DNA of 64,000 nt from JAVBJV01 sp031546815 (GTDB lineage Bacteria > Pseudomonadota > Alphaproteobacteria > Acetobacterales > Acetobacteraceae), in the NCBI GenBank assembly GCA_031546815.1, contig JAVBJV010000010.1, positions 93,122 to 157,121 of the forward strand, in the 5' to 3' direction. Under the pieces are notes generated by a model. The model saw nothing but the letters and a program-made list of their open reading frames with translations, searched no databases and was not told the DNA's origin. Below, piece after piece: positions 27,048 to 35,722 of this stretch (the first letter of the stretch is position 1; every line of letters begins with the position of its first letter). A program made the translations under genes and the position numbers.

Positions 27048-27611
27048 TTACTTCGCGCGTTCGACGTACGAGCAGTCTTCCGTGCGGATCACGACCTTTT
27101 CACCGGCTTCGATGAACGGCGGCACCTGTGTCTTCATGCCGTTCGACAGCTTCGCGGGCTTGTAGGACGACGACGCCGTCTGCCCCTTCACCACCGGATC
27201 GGCTTCCACGATTTCCAGAATGACGCTGGCGGGCAGGTGAATGGCAACCGGGTCGCCTTCCACCAGGTCGACCACGACCTTCATGTTGTCCTGCAGGAAC
27301 GCAACATCGTCACCCAGCAATGCAGCCGGGATCATCGCCTGTTCGAAGGTTTCCGGGTCCATGAACACCAGATTGTCACCATCGGTATAGGAATACGTGT
27401 ATTCCTTGTCTTCCGTCATCAGGCGTTCAACGGTGTCGGCGGTGCGCCAGCGTTCGTTGGTCTTGTTGCCGGTCTTCAGATCACGCATTTCCACCTGGAT
27501 GAACGCGCCACCCTTACCCGGTGTGATGATCTGCTGTTTCAAAACCGTCCAGCGGCGGCCTTCGTGCTCGATGACCTGGCCTGCGCGAATGAGGTTCGCC
27601 TGCTGCTTCAT
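27048..27611 (-). CDS. efp: Elongation factor P
   Basis: 187 residues. EF-P relieves ribosome stalling at consecutive prolines. The KOW-like N-terminal domain has the modification loop TPGKGGAFIQ with Lys33, matching the lysine that EpmA/EpmB modify. The C-terminal OB domain ends in VPPFIEAGEKVVIRTED. The start at 27611 gives the normal length; the frame is open further upstream but without similarity. Both modification genes are its immediate neighbours. Confidence 0.96.
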   Translation of the reverse strand: MKQQANLIRAGQVIEHEGRRWTVLKQQIITPGKGGAFIQVEMRDLKTGNKTNERWRTADTVERLMTEDKEYTYSYTDGDNLVFMDPETFEQAMIPAALLGDDVAFLQDNMKVVVDLVEGDPVAIHLPASVILEIVEADPVVKGQTASSSYKPAKLSNGMKTQVPPFIEAGEKVVIRTEDCSYVERAK

Positions 27612-27651
27612 GATATCTCTCGGGGCAATATGATTTGAGTTGGTCTGTGGT

Positions 27652-28689
27652 CTAAACTGCTGCGTCCGGCCCGGCAAGCCGGTGGAGGGTGCCTTCTGGG
27701 TCGCGGACGGCATCTTTTTCAAGAAAATCCGGCCCCAGAGGCACTTTTCCGTGCCCACCAGGGATATCCAGCACATAGGTTGGCCAGGCCAGGCCAGTCA
27801 CCCGGCCGCGTATTCCGACCAGCAGGCGACGCCCCTCGGCGATGGGAACGTGGAATCGCGCCGTCCCGGGGGCGCTGTCCAGCTGGTGCAGGTAGTAGGG
27901 CTTCATCCGGTTGGCGACCATGGTGCGGAACAGCGCTTCCAGTGCCGCGGTGCTGTCGTTCACGCCACGCAGCAGGACGGACTGCCCCAGCAGCGGCACC
28001 CCCGCGCGGTTCAGGCGCTTTAATGCGGCACAGGCTTCGGGGCTGAATTCACGCGCATGGTTGGCATGCACAGCCACCCACAGGGCGCGGTCGGTTTCCA
28101 GCGCGGCGAGCAGTTCCGGCGTGATGCGTGCCGGATCGGCCACCGGCACACGTGTGTGGATGCGGATGGTCTGCACATGCGCAATGCCCGACAGCGCCGT
28201 CATGATGGTGCTCAGCCGGCGCGGCGAGAGCATCAGCGGATCGCCGCCCGTCATAATGATTTCGGTAATAGCCGGATGCGCGCGGATCCAGTCGAAGGCA
28301 GCGTCCAGTTCGGCATCGCTCAGCAGTCCACCATCGGGGCCGACATGTTCGCGCCGGAAGCAGAACCGGCAATAAACCGGGCAGACCAGCAGCGGCTTCA
28401 GCAGCGCGCGGTCTGCATAACGATGCACAATCCCCTTTACCGGCGAGAGCGCATCATCACCAATCGGGTCCACGCTTTCATGCGGTGCCAGAGACAGTTC
28501 ATCGATATGCGGGACGAACTGCACGCCGATCGGATCGTCCGGCGTTTCGATCAGGCGCTGGATCGTGGGGGTGACCGCGATGGCATAGCGTGCGCCCACG
28601 GCATCCGCATCGGCACGGGTGGCCAGTCCCACCGCAGCAATATCGGCAGGGGAGCGCAAGGTCCGGTCTTGGGGCATGGTGTCTGGCAT
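27652..28689 (-). CDS. epmB: EF-P lysine 2,3-aminomutase EpmB (radical SAM)
   Basis: 345 residues from the ATG at 28689 (another lies at 28677). The radical SAM cluster is CPVYCRFCFR (CxxxCxxC). SAM and PLP-binding regions are recognisable (MTGGDPLML, RIHTRVPV, QSVLLRGVND, KPYYLHQLD). EpmB isomerises lysine to (R)-beta-lysine for EF-P modification. It is encoded between efp and epmA, which settles the choice between EpmB and catabolic KamA. Confidence 0.93.
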   Translation of the reverse strand: MPDTMPQDRTLRSPADIAAVGLATRADADAVGARYAIAVTPTIQRLIETPDDPIGVQFVPHIDELSLAPHESVDPIGDDALSPVKGIVHRYADRALLKPLLVCPVYCRFCFRREHVGPDGGLLSDAELDAAFDWIRAHPAITEIIMTGGDPLMLSPRRLSTIMTALSGIAHVQTIRIHTRVPVADPARITPELLAALETDRALWVAVHANHAREFSPEACAALKRLNRAGVPLLGQSVLLRGVNDSTAALEALFRTMVANRMKPYYLHQLDSAPGTARFHVPIAEGRRLLVGIRGRVTGLAWPTYVLDIPGGHGKVPLGPDFLEKDAVRDPEGTLHRLAGPDAAV

Positions 28690-28721
28690 TTGAAGCGGCA
28701 AGCTTTAATGTGGCGCGCATC

Positions 28722-29717
28722 ATGTCGCAACAACTCTGGCATCCTGAACGTCTGGCCGCACGTCTGCCATTCCTGCGCCGCCGGTCTCTGCTGACCGCGG
28801 GCACGCGGGCTTTCTTTACCGCGCGCGGTTATCCCGAGGTGGAAACCCCCTACGCCGTGCACGTTCCGGGTGAAGAAGTGCATCTGCGCGCCTTCCGCAC
28901 TGAACGCGAGGATCATGAAGGGGCGCGCACGCCGCTCTGGCTGAACACCAGCCCCGAATTCGCAATGAAGAAGCTGCTGGTAGGCGGGGCGGGGCGGATC
29001 TTCCAGCTGGCCCGCGTCTGGCGCAATGCCGAGGGTGGTGACACGCATTCCACCGAATTCACCATGCTGGAATGGTATCGGCCCGGCGCCACGATGACGG
29101 ACCTGATGGACGAGGTGGAAACCCTGCTGCGCGCCGTGCTGCCGCCCGTGGTCACGTGTCGCGGCATTACCGCCGATCTGGCGCGGTTTGAACGCTTGTC
29201 GGTCGCTGATGCGTTCACGCGTTATGTCGGTGCCGACGTGCTGGGGACCGAGGGCGATGCACCGGCTCTGGCCGCGCAGGCGGGTGTTGTGCTGCGCGAG
29301 AACGAGACCTGGGAAGACCTGTTCTTCCGACTGTTACTGGCGCGTGTGGAGCCAAATCTGGGCCGTGACTGCCCGACCTTCCTCACGCATTTTCCGGCCA
29401 GTCAGGCGGCTCTGGCGCGGCGCTGTCCGGACGATCCGCGCGTTGCCGAACGGTTCGAACTGTTCCTGTGTGGCATGGAACTGGCCAACGCGTTCGTCGA
29501 ACTGACCGACCCGGTGGAACAGCGCCGCCGTTTTCTGGAAGACCGCGCCCGGCGCGAGGCGATGTACGGTCCCGGCTGGGGCACGGACGAGGAATTTTTG
29601 ACCGCATTGGAACACGGCATGCCGGAAGCGGCGGGTATTGCGCTGGGGTTCGACCGGCTGGCGATGGTTGCATCCGGCGCAAACCGGATTGGTGATGTGC
29701 TGTGGTTGCAGGTGTAA
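28722..29717 (+). CDS. epmA: EF-P (R)-beta-lysine ligase EpmA
   Basis: 331 residues. It is a class II lysyl-tRNA synthetase-like protein without the anticodon-binding domain, as expected for EpmA/GenX/PoxA. Class II motifs appear at LNTSPEFAMKKLL with GRIFQLARVWRNAEGGDTHS (motif 2 region) and GIALGFDRLAM (motif 3). It attaches beta-lysine to the EF-P lysine. It is divergent from epmB across a 32-base gap that must hold both promoters. Confidence 0.95.
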   Translation: MSQQLWHPERLAARLPFLRRRSLLTAGTRAFFTARGYPEVETPYAVHVPGEEVHLRAFRTEREDHEGARTPLWLNTSPEFAMKKLLVGGAGRIFQLARVWRNAEGGDTHSTEFTMLEWYRPGATMTDLMDEVETLLRAVLPPVVTCRGITADLARFERLSVADAFTRYVGADVLGTEGDAPALAAQAGVVLRENETWEDLFFRLLLARVEPNLGRDCPTFLTHFPASQAALARRCPDDPRVAERFELFLCGMELANAFVELTDPVEQRRRFLEDRARREAMYGPGWGTDEEFLTALEHGMPEAAGIALGFDRLAMVASGANRIGDVLWLQV

Positions 29718-29758
29718 CCGGGGCCGTTTTCTGGTAATATCGGCAAACGGAGGTCCTC

Positions 29759-30124
29759 ATGATGTTACGTCATGCTCTGCTTGTTCTGCCTGTCGTGCTG
29801 GCGGCGTGTACGCCTGCTTCCCAGCGGCAGGATCTTGCCACCCGGCTGTCCGTTTTTGTCGGGCGGGGCGAGGCGGATCTGGTGCGCGAAATGGGCGTGC
29901 CAAGTCGCAGTTACGAAACGGGGGGATCGCGCTTCCTGGCCTATGCCTCCACAACAACGACGGTCTATCCCGGCTATTACGGCGGGTATGGCGGCTGGGG
30001 GTGGCGCGGGCCGTATTACGGCGGGTGGGGTGCGCCCGAAGTGATCCGCAACACGTGTGAAGCGACGTTCGAACTGCGCAACCAGCGCATTCTGGGCGTG
30101 GCGGTACGCGGAAACGGCTGCTGA
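29759..30124 (+). CDS. Small lipoprotein with Gly/Tyr/Trp-rich segment
   Basis: 121 residues. GGAGG six bases before the ATG and a lipobox (VLPVVLAAC) support a lipoprotein. The mature part has a Gly/Tyr/Trp-rich loop (PGYYGGYGGWGWRGPYYGG) and a Cys-bearing end (RNTCEATFELRNQRI). Function is unknown; the pattern resembles small SmpA/OmlA-like or uncharacterised envelope lipoproteins. Confidence 0.82.
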   Translation: MMLRHALLVLPVVLAACTPASQRQDLATRLSVFVGRGEADLVREMGVPSRSYETGGSRFLAYASTTTTVYPGYYGGYGGWGWRGPYYGGWGAPEVIRNTCEATFELRNQRILGVAVRGNGC

Positions 30125-30160
30125 CTTGCGCGTTCATTCGGTGCCGTATTAAATGTCCGG

Positions 30161-30850
30161 ATGGAATTCTTAGCGCGCAAGCATCACGCTTTCATCGAGG
30201 CCCTCGGGCAGAGCAACCCAACACAGGCCGTCCATCTACGGTCCTGCTTCGAGGTTCTGGCCCTTTCCGCCGCCATCGATCAGGACTGCGCGCGGCGCTT
30301 GGCGACACACGACCTCAGCGAAGGACGGTTCGTGCTGCTGTTCCTGTTGAACCGGGCAGAGCGCGCAAACCCGGGGCAGGGGCTGCAGCCGCACGTGCTG
30401 GCCGACCGCGCCGGGGTAACCCGAGCGACGATCACCGGTCTGCTCGACGGGCTGGAGCGTGATGCGCTGGTGCGGCGCATTCCCAGCAAGACGGACCGGC
30501 GCAGCATCACGATTGCGCTGACGAAGAAGGGCGCGACGCTGGCCGAGAGCCTGTTCGCAGACCATGCCAACTGGATGGCCGGATTGCTGAACGGCCTGTC
30601 AGCGCGCGAGCGCGAGACATTGTCGCAACTGCTGTCCAAGATCTGGCGTAACACCGATGTCGGGCGCGTGCTGGCCGAGAAGAAAAAGCCGGCGGCATCT
30701 GCCCCGGTCGAACCGGAACCGGCAGAACCGGCGCCGGTTGTGGAGCGTGAAAAGCCTGCCCCCAGACCGGTGGCAAAAAAGGAAGATCCCGCACTGGAGC
30801 CAGAGCCAGATCCTGTGCCGGAGCAGCAGTTCTCGCTGTTTGCGTTGTAG
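30161..30850 (+). CDS. MarR-family regulator with long tail ending in a clamp-like motif
   Basis: 229 residues. A MarR winged helix-turn-helix occupies roughly residues 40-160 (VLADRAGVTRATITGLLDGL, wing with KTDRRSITIALTKKG). A disordered Pro/Glu/Lys-rich tail of about 55 residues follows and ends QQFSLFAL. QFSLF (30827-30841) resembles the beta sliding clamp-binding pentapeptide QL(S/D)LF, which is unusual for MarR proteins. The AlkD-like gene begins 6 bases later, hinting at a DNA-repair theme. Regulated genes are unknown. Confidence 0.82.
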   Translation: MEFLARKHHAFIEALGQSNPTQAVHLRSCFEVLALSAAIDQDCARRLATHDLSEGRFVLLFLLNRAERANPGQGLQPHVLADRAGVTRATITGLLDGLERDALVRRIPSKTDRRSITIALTKKGATLAESLFADHANWMAGLLNGLSARERETLSQLLSKIWRNTDVGRVLAEKKKPAASAPVEPEPAEPAPVVEREKPAPRPVAKKEDPALEPEPDPVPEQQFSLFAL

Positions 30851-30856
30851 CCCGGC

Positions 30857-31600
30857 ATGGCACTGAAAGTCGCAGATATTCCGCGGGACAGGCTGGATGC
30901 CTTGAACCGGGGGGATGTGGCGTCTGCGGTGCTGACGGAATGCCTCGCCATTGATTTCGCCACGCTGATGCGCGCGATTGCTGCTGACCTTCCAGATGAC
31001 TCACTGACGGCCCTGCAGGGCAAGGGGATCACACAGCGTATGGCGCTTTCTGCCCGGGCATTGCTCGCGCAGATGGACGTTGCGGATGTCGTGAAAAATT
31101 TCGGCGCACATCCATCCGACACGGTGCGTGGCTGGGTATGTTATGCGATCGGCGCGGCAGATGGGTGGGGGATGGAAAAACGTCTGCACGCACTTCGACC
31201 GTTTGCCGATGATGCACATTTTGGCGTGCGTGAATGGGCGTGGCTGGCGCTGCGTCCGCACATTGCGGAGGATCTTCCAGCGTCGCTATCGCTGTTAACC
31301 ACATGGACGAGCGAGGCATCCGAAAACCTGCGCCGTTTTGCATCTGAAGCCACACGCCCGCGTGGTGTGTGGTGTGCGCATCTGAAGCCGCTGGTGGCCG
31401 ACCCGGCAAAAGGACTACCGTTGCTGGAGCCCTTGCGGGCTGATCCGGCGTTGTATGTGCGGAACTCGGTCGCGAACTGGCTGAACGATGCGGCAAAGAC
31501 GCAGCCGGATTGGGTGCGCGGGGTGTGCAAACGCTGGCAGGCGGAAAGCCTGTGCGACGAGACCCGCTATATTACGCGGCGTGGTATGCGGTCATTATAA
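30857..31600 (+). CDS. AlkD-like DNA alkylation repair protein
   Basis: 247 residues, helical HEAT-like repeats. Segments NLRRFASEATRPRGVWCAHL, LLEPLRADPALYVRNSVANW and LNDAAKTQPDWV match the DNA alkylation repair enzyme family (COG4335, AlkD relatives). Such proteins bind damaged DNA and may excise alkylated bases without base flipping. It probably forms an operon with the preceding MarR gene. Catalytic residues are not certain from sequence alone. Confidence 0.8.
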   Translation: MALKVADIPRDRLDALNRGDVASAVLTECLAIDFATLMRAIAADLPDDSLTALQGKGITQRMALSARALLAQMDVADVVKNFGAHPSDTVRGWVCYAIGAADGWGMEKRLHALRPFADDAHFGVREWAWLALRPHIAEDLPASLSLLTTWTSEASENLRRFASEATRPRGVWCAHLKPLVADPAKGLPLLEPLRADPALYVRNSVANWLNDAAKTQPDWVRGVCKRWQAESLCDETRYITRRGMRSL

Positions 31601-31619
31601 ATCCCAAAGGAATTCTTGA

Positions 31620-32009
31620 ATGTGGTTTTTGAAAAGTATTCCTTATGACAAAGTCGAACCAAGCCAGATTGCTCTGGCTTTCTTTCTGACTCCTTGGGCT
31701 CCAGGTCTTGTATTTGTGGCTATGGGGCAGTTTGAAACTTATTTCATGTGGGTGCTGTTTAGCTACATGGTGGCACTGCTGTTTGGTGCACCGATTTATT
31801 TTCTGCTGAATTTTTTTCTGCGCCGCGCAAACAAAGCATGGTCGCTCTGGCACTGTCTGTTTGGATGCGTGCTGGCAGCCGAACTATTCCTGCTTCTCAT
31901 AAGTGAGCTGGATGTGAAAATTGCCGGGCTGGCCATGGTTTTTGGATTGGGCCTGGTTGCAGGGTTAGGATTCTGGACTGTCTTGCGGCTTGCGCCGCAG
32001 AAGCCCTAG
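31620..32009 (+). CDS. Small four-helix membrane protein (copy 1)
   Basis: 129 residues, mostly hydrophobic with about four membrane helices; AGGA precedes the ATG. It is related to the reading frame at 33079-33537 (shared FGAPIYF/FGVPVYL and GLVAGLGFWTVLRL/GLIAGAAFWSILRT). The stop codon lies inside a CTAG at the boundary of the IS481-family element. I recognise no function; base composition is somewhat AT-rich. Confidence 0.72.
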   Translation: MWFLKSIPYDKVEPSQIALAFFLTPWAPGLVFVAMGQFETYFMWVLFSYMVALLFGAPIYFLLNFFLRRANKAWSLWHCLFGCVLAAELFLLLISELDVKIAGLAMVFGLGLVAGLGFWTVLRLAPQKP

Positions 32010-32965
32010 GTGTTCAGTCCCGGCATCTGGTGGATCGGGTTTAGGATGAATTGTTCTGGCTCTGATGACCAGATTTTGCAGATGTATTCGTAGGGCGTGA
32101 GACCGTTCAGGGTCTTCAGTCTGCGGGCGAAGTTGTAAGCGGCGAGGAAGTCGGCGAGGTGCGTGCGCAGTTGGGCGTGGTCGTCGTAGTGGAAGCGCTT
32201 GACCGTGGCGTCCTTGATCGTCCGGTTCATCCGCTCGACCTGACCATTGGTCCAGGGATGGTTGGGCTTGGTCAGCCGGTGCTCGATCCCATTGGCTTCG
32301 CAGATCATGTCGAAGCGCATTGGGCGGGAATAGATGGTGTTGCGGTTCCGGGGCTGTTCGGCGAACTGGATGCCGTTGTCGGTAAGAACTGTGTGGACCT
32401 GGTAGGGCACGGCCTCCAGCATGTGCTGGAGGAACTCCCAGGCCGTCTTTCTGTCAGCCGTTGCAACGAGTTGAGCGACGGCGAACTTGGCGGTCCGATC
32501 GATGCCGACGAACAGGCAGAGCTTGCCCTCGCCGGTCTGCACCTCAGCAATATCAATGTGAAAGAAGCCGATGGGGTAGCGCTTGAACTTCTGGCGCTTG
32601 GGTTTGTCGCCTTCGACATCCGGCAGCCGCGATATGCCATGCCGCTGCAGACACCGATGCAGCGCCGAGCGGGTGAGATGCGGCACTGCGGGCTGCAGGG
32701 CATAGAGGCAGTCATCGAGCGGCAGGAGGGTGTGGCGCCGGAACGCAACGATCATCGCCTCCTCGGCCTCCGTCAGAACAGTGGACCGCGGTTCCGTGGG
32801 CCCGGTCTTCATATCCTCGATTGTGGCCCGCTTGCGCCACTTCGCGACGGTCTTGGGGTTGATGCCCAGCTCCCGGCTCAGTTGCGCGAGCGAAGCTTGC
32901 GATCGCTGTATTGCCGCTCTGACGGCGTGCGTGGTCGTGGCGCTTCCATGACGAACTTGTCCCAT
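32006..32965 (-). CDS. IS481-family DDE transposase
   Basis: 319 residues from the ATG at 32965 (MGQVRHGSATTTHAVRAAIQ, the usual start; a start 15 bases upstream is possible). It has an N-terminal helix-turn-helix (LSRELGINPKTVAKWRKR) and an rve-type DDE core: Asp in FHIDIAEV, Asp in LTDNGIQF and Glu in GQVERMNRTIKDA. The gene looks complete and undamaged. Its TAG stop lies in the target CTAG at the left end, so termination depends on the insertion site. Confidence 0.93.
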   Translation of the reverse strand: MGQVRHGSATTTHAVRAAIQRSQASLAQLSRELGINPKTVAKWRKRATIEDMKTGPTEPRSTVLTEAEEAMIVAFRRHTLLPLDDCLYALQPAVPHLTRSALHRCLQRHGISRLPDVEGDKPKRQKFKRYPIGFFHIDIAEVQTGEGKLCLFVGIDRTAKFAVAQLVATADRKTAWEFLQHMLEAVPYQVHTVLTDNGIQFAEQPRNRNTIYSRPMRFDMICEANGIEHRLTKPNHPWTNGQVERMNRTIKDATVKRFHYDDHAQLRTHLADFLAAYNFARRLKTLNGLTPYEYICKIWSSEPEQFILNPIHQMPGLNT

Positions 32966-33021
32966 AGGGCATCCTTCCATTCCTTCAAAAGGATCGCACC
33001 ATCAAACCGTGGGATCAAACA
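32011..33021 (-). mobile_element. IS481-family insertion sequence
   Basis: About 1.01 kb. The ends begin TGT and end ACA, and imperfect inverted repeats are readable: the left 23 bases (from 32011) match the complement of the right end (to 33021) at 15 positions. A CTAG flanks both sides (32006-32009 and 33023-33026), as expected for IS481-type insertion at NCTAGN. One complete transposase gene is inside. Confidence 0.85.
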
Positions 33022-33078
33022 ACTAGCGGTGAGCTCTTTGAGGTTTGGTTTCACGCAGCTTGGACTGGGATACGAAGA

Positions 33079-33537
33079 ATGAAGTTCGGAATGTTTTTCT
33101 TCAGCATTCCCCGGTCATAGATCGATGCAGGTCGGGCTATTCTGGCCTTTGCTGTGGCGCCGTTTGTGCCGATATGTGTCTTTTCGATTGGAATGTTCTT
33201 GTGGGGGCAATTTGATTTCAGACTGCTGCTGACCACGTTCTCCATGGGCATGATGACGATAACGTCGCTCTGTTACATCGCGGCAATTCTGTTCGGCGTG
33301 CCGGTTTATCTGGCGTGTCTGCACTGGGTAGGGCGTATGTCGATCTGGTTCTGCCTGATTGGTGGGGCGCTGATCGGGGAAGTAGCTGCTGATATCGTCG
33401 TGATGGTGATAAATCATACGACCACCGGAGAGCATGCCGGGTGGCGTTTGAATCTGATATTTCCAATAGTGGGGCTGATTGCCGGGGCCGCATTCTGGAG
33501 CATACTGCGTACAGGAAGCTCCGCGCCTAACCCATAA
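33079..33537 (+). pseudogene. Second copy of the small membrane protein, in-frame amber stop
   Basis: Reading from the ATG at 33079 gives MKFGMFFFSIPRS, then TAG at 33118-33120, then the same frame continues to 33537 as a hydrophobic protein related to copy 1 (FGVPVYL, GLIAGAAFWSILRT). The SIP then stop then AFAVAPF layout aligns with SIPYDKV and AFFLTPWAP of copy 1, so the stop appears to interrupt one gene. A GTG at 33154 could start a shorter product lacking part of the first helix. A pseudogene is most likely. Confidence 0.65.
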
Positions 33538-34063
33538 ACCGCAACCACGACACGCCGAACGCGCCGGGGGCCAGAATTCCCGCGCCCCAGATGAAGGCCG
33601 ATGTCCAGTTGGCCAGCTGGAAGTGGCGGGCAGGCATTTCGAAGATGCCCGCAATCAGTGGCACCGATGCGCGTAATGGTCCGGAAAAACGGCCCAGAAA
33701 CACACTCGCCGCGCCCCAGCGCAGGAAGAATGCCTCGCCCTTCTGGTGCAGGTCCGGATAACGCGACAGCGGCCAGATCTGCCACACGCGCTGCTGATAA
33801 CGTCGGCCGATCCAGTACGACACGATATCGCCCAACGCTGCACCGATGGATGCGGCCAGCCAGATCGGCATGAAGTCCAGTGCGCCCATACCGATCAGCG
33901 CGCCGGTTGCAAACAGCACAACAGTGGCGGGCAGCAGCACACCTACGAATGCGAGGGATTCCCCGAACGCCAATGCAAAGATGATCGGCACTGCCCATTC
34001 GCGATGCGTGGCGACGAAATCGACGACGGCCTGTCCCAGTGACGCGATGTATTCGCCCAGCAC
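33527..34063 (-). CDS. DedA-family membrane protein
   Basis: 178 residues. The DedA/SNARE-associated fold is seen in FGESLAFVGVLLPATVVLFATG, GAALGDIVSYWIGRR and FLGRFSGPLRASVPLIAG. DedA proteins help recycle the lipid carrier undecaprenyl phosphate or keep membrane potential. It starts 3 bases after thiE and converges on the pseudogene with an 11-base overlap. Confidence 0.92.
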   Translation of the reverse strand: MLGEYIASLGQAVVDFVATHREWAVPIIFALAFGESLAFVGVLLPATVVLFATGALIGMGALDFMPIWLAASIGAALGDIVSYWIGRRYQQRVWQIWPLSRYPDLHQKGEAFFLRWGAASVFLGRFSGPLRASVPLIAGIFEMPARHFQLANWTSAFIWGAGILAPGAFGVSWLRFMG

Positions 34064-34066
34064 GGG

Positions 34067-34702
34067 CTATGCCGCTCCGATGGCGGCGTTCATCGCCTTC
34101 ACACCGGCAGCCGGGCCATCGGGATGGTTCCACACCGCACCAACCACCGCCAGAAAATCCGCGCCCGCACGCACCAGCGGCGCGCAGTTATCCGCCGTAA
34201 TGCCGCCGATTGCCACGCAGGGCAGTTCCATCATCGCCGACCACCATTCCAGAACCTCGGGCGTGGCGTGATGTTCGACGTCCTTTGTCGTGGTTGGGAA
34301 GAACGCGCCGAAGGCCACGTAATCTGCACCGGCTTCACCGGCCTCCATCGCCAGATGGCGACTGTCGTGGCACGTCACGCCGAGCGTCAGTTCACCTAGA
34401 ATGCGCCGTGCCTCGACCGCGTTGGTGTCATCCTGTCCGACATGCGCGCCATCGCAGCCGTGCTGCACGGCAAGGTCCGGACGGTCGTTCAGCAGGAACG
34501 CCACATCACGAGACTGCACCACTGGGCGCAGGGCCTCGATGGCGTGGATGATCTCGGTGTCGGGGGCGTCTTTCAGTCTCAGCTGCACGCAGGCGACGTC
34601 GCCCGCATCCAGCGCGCGTGCCAGATCGTCCGCAAACGCAGGCAGCACAAGCCGCGGCGGGGTAACAAGATAAAGACGGCACCCCGCCACGGTTTCACTC
34701 AT
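34067..34702 (-). CDS. thiE: Thiamine-phosphate synthase
   Basis: 211 residues, TIM-barrel. ThiE joins HMP-pyrophosphate and the thiazole phosphate. The diphosphate-binding LLNDRPDLAVQHGCDGAHVGQ and the C-terminal AIGGITADN are family motifs. It lies 3 bases after the aldolase gene and before dedA. thiD is elsewhere in this window, and no TPP riboswitch was seen upstream. Confidence 0.92.
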   Translation of the reverse strand: MSETVAGCRLYLVTPPRLVLPAFADDLARALDAGDVACVQLRLKDAPDTEIIHAIEALRPVVQSRDVAFLLNDRPDLAVQHGCDGAHVGQDDTNAVEARRILGELTLGVTCHDSRHLAMEAGEAGADYVAFGAFFPTTTKDVEHHATPEVLEWWSAMMELPCVAIGGITADNCAPLVRAGADFLAVVGAVWNHPDGPAAGVKAMNAAIGAA

Positions 34703-34705
34703 GGC

Positions 34706-35626
34706 TCAGAACTTGCCCTGATAGATTTCGATGATCTTGCCGAGCATCTCGAGCGCCTTGTCCTTCGGGCGCTGGAAGGTGTTGCGGCCGATGATCGAAC
34801 CATTTGCCCCACCATCACGCAGCGCGCGGCATTCGGCGTACAGACCGTCGAGGTCCTTCGCTTCGCCGCCCGAGAACACCACCAGCCGCTTGCCGCCAAA
34901 GCACGACTGCACCACGTGCTCGACGCGCTTCGACAGGGTGGCGAGGTCGATGTGTTCCTTCTCGTAGACCTTCTTTGCGGCTTCCAGCGACAGGGCGTTG
35001 GTCGGCGGCTTTACCTTGATGATGTGCGCGCCCATCAGCGCGGCCATGTGTGCGGCATAGGCGCAGATGTCCATCGCCGTTTCCGCCGTCTTGTCGAGGT
35101 TCGGACCGCGCGGATACGACCACACGACCACCGCGAGACCAACGGACTTGGCTTCCTCGGCCATTTCGCGCAGTTCTTCCATCATGTCGAAGCAGTATTC
35201 GCTGCCCGGATAGATGGTGAACCCGATCGCCGAGCAGCCCAGACGCAGCGCATCGCTGACCGAGCCGGTGACCGCCTGATCCTTCTCTGCCGCCAGACTG
35301 TTCGAGCTGTTGACCTTCAGGATGGTGGGGATCGCACCGGCATAGGTGGACGCACCCGCTTCAATCATCCCCAACGGCGCGGCATAGGCGCTGAGGCCCG
35401 CTTCGATCGCCAGCTGGAAATGGTAGTGCGGATCGTACGCAGCGGGGTTGGGTGCGAAAGAACGGGCAGGGCCATGCTCGAAGCCCTGGTCGACCGGCAG
35501 AATGACCAGCTTGCCTGTGCCGCCCAGCTTACCTTCCATCAGGATGCGGGCGAGATTGCCTTTTGTGCCTGGGTTGTCGCTTTCGTACCAATCGAGGATC
35601 TTCTTGACCCGCTGGGTAATGCGCAT
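34706..35626 (-). CDS. fbaB: Class I fructose-bisphosphate aldolase (DhnA/FbaB type)
   Basis: 306 residues from the ATG at 35626, which has GAAGGA upstream; a longer in-frame extension lacks similarity. It cleaves fructose-1,6-bisphosphate through a Schiff base. The predicted Lys is in AHIIKVKPP; VDQGFEHGPARSF and FSGGEAKDLDGLYAECRAL are DhnA-type motifs. It heads the fba-thiE-dedA run. Confidence 0.93.
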   Translation of the reverse strand: MRITQRVKKILDWYESDNPGTKGNLARILMEGKLGGTGKLVILPVDQGFEHGPARSFAPNPAAYDPHYHFQLAIEAGLSAYAAPLGMIEAGASTYAGAIPTILKVNSSNSLAAEKDQAVTGSVSDALRLGCSAIGFTIYPGSEYCFDMMEELREMAEEAKSVGLAVVVWSYPRGPNLDKTAETAMDICAYAAHMAALMGAHIIKVKPPTNALSLEAAKKVYEKEHIDLATLSKRVEHVVQSCFGGKRLVVFSGGEAKDLDGLYAECRALRDGGANGSIIGRNTFQRPKDKALEMLGKIIEIYQGKF

Positions 35627-35722
35627 GGCATGGTCCTTCTTTGCAGTCGCCGTGTGGCGAAGAAATGTAATGACAAGCAAGGAATTACCCCAGCTTGCGC
35701 CGCCTGTCATGAGGGGGGCGGC

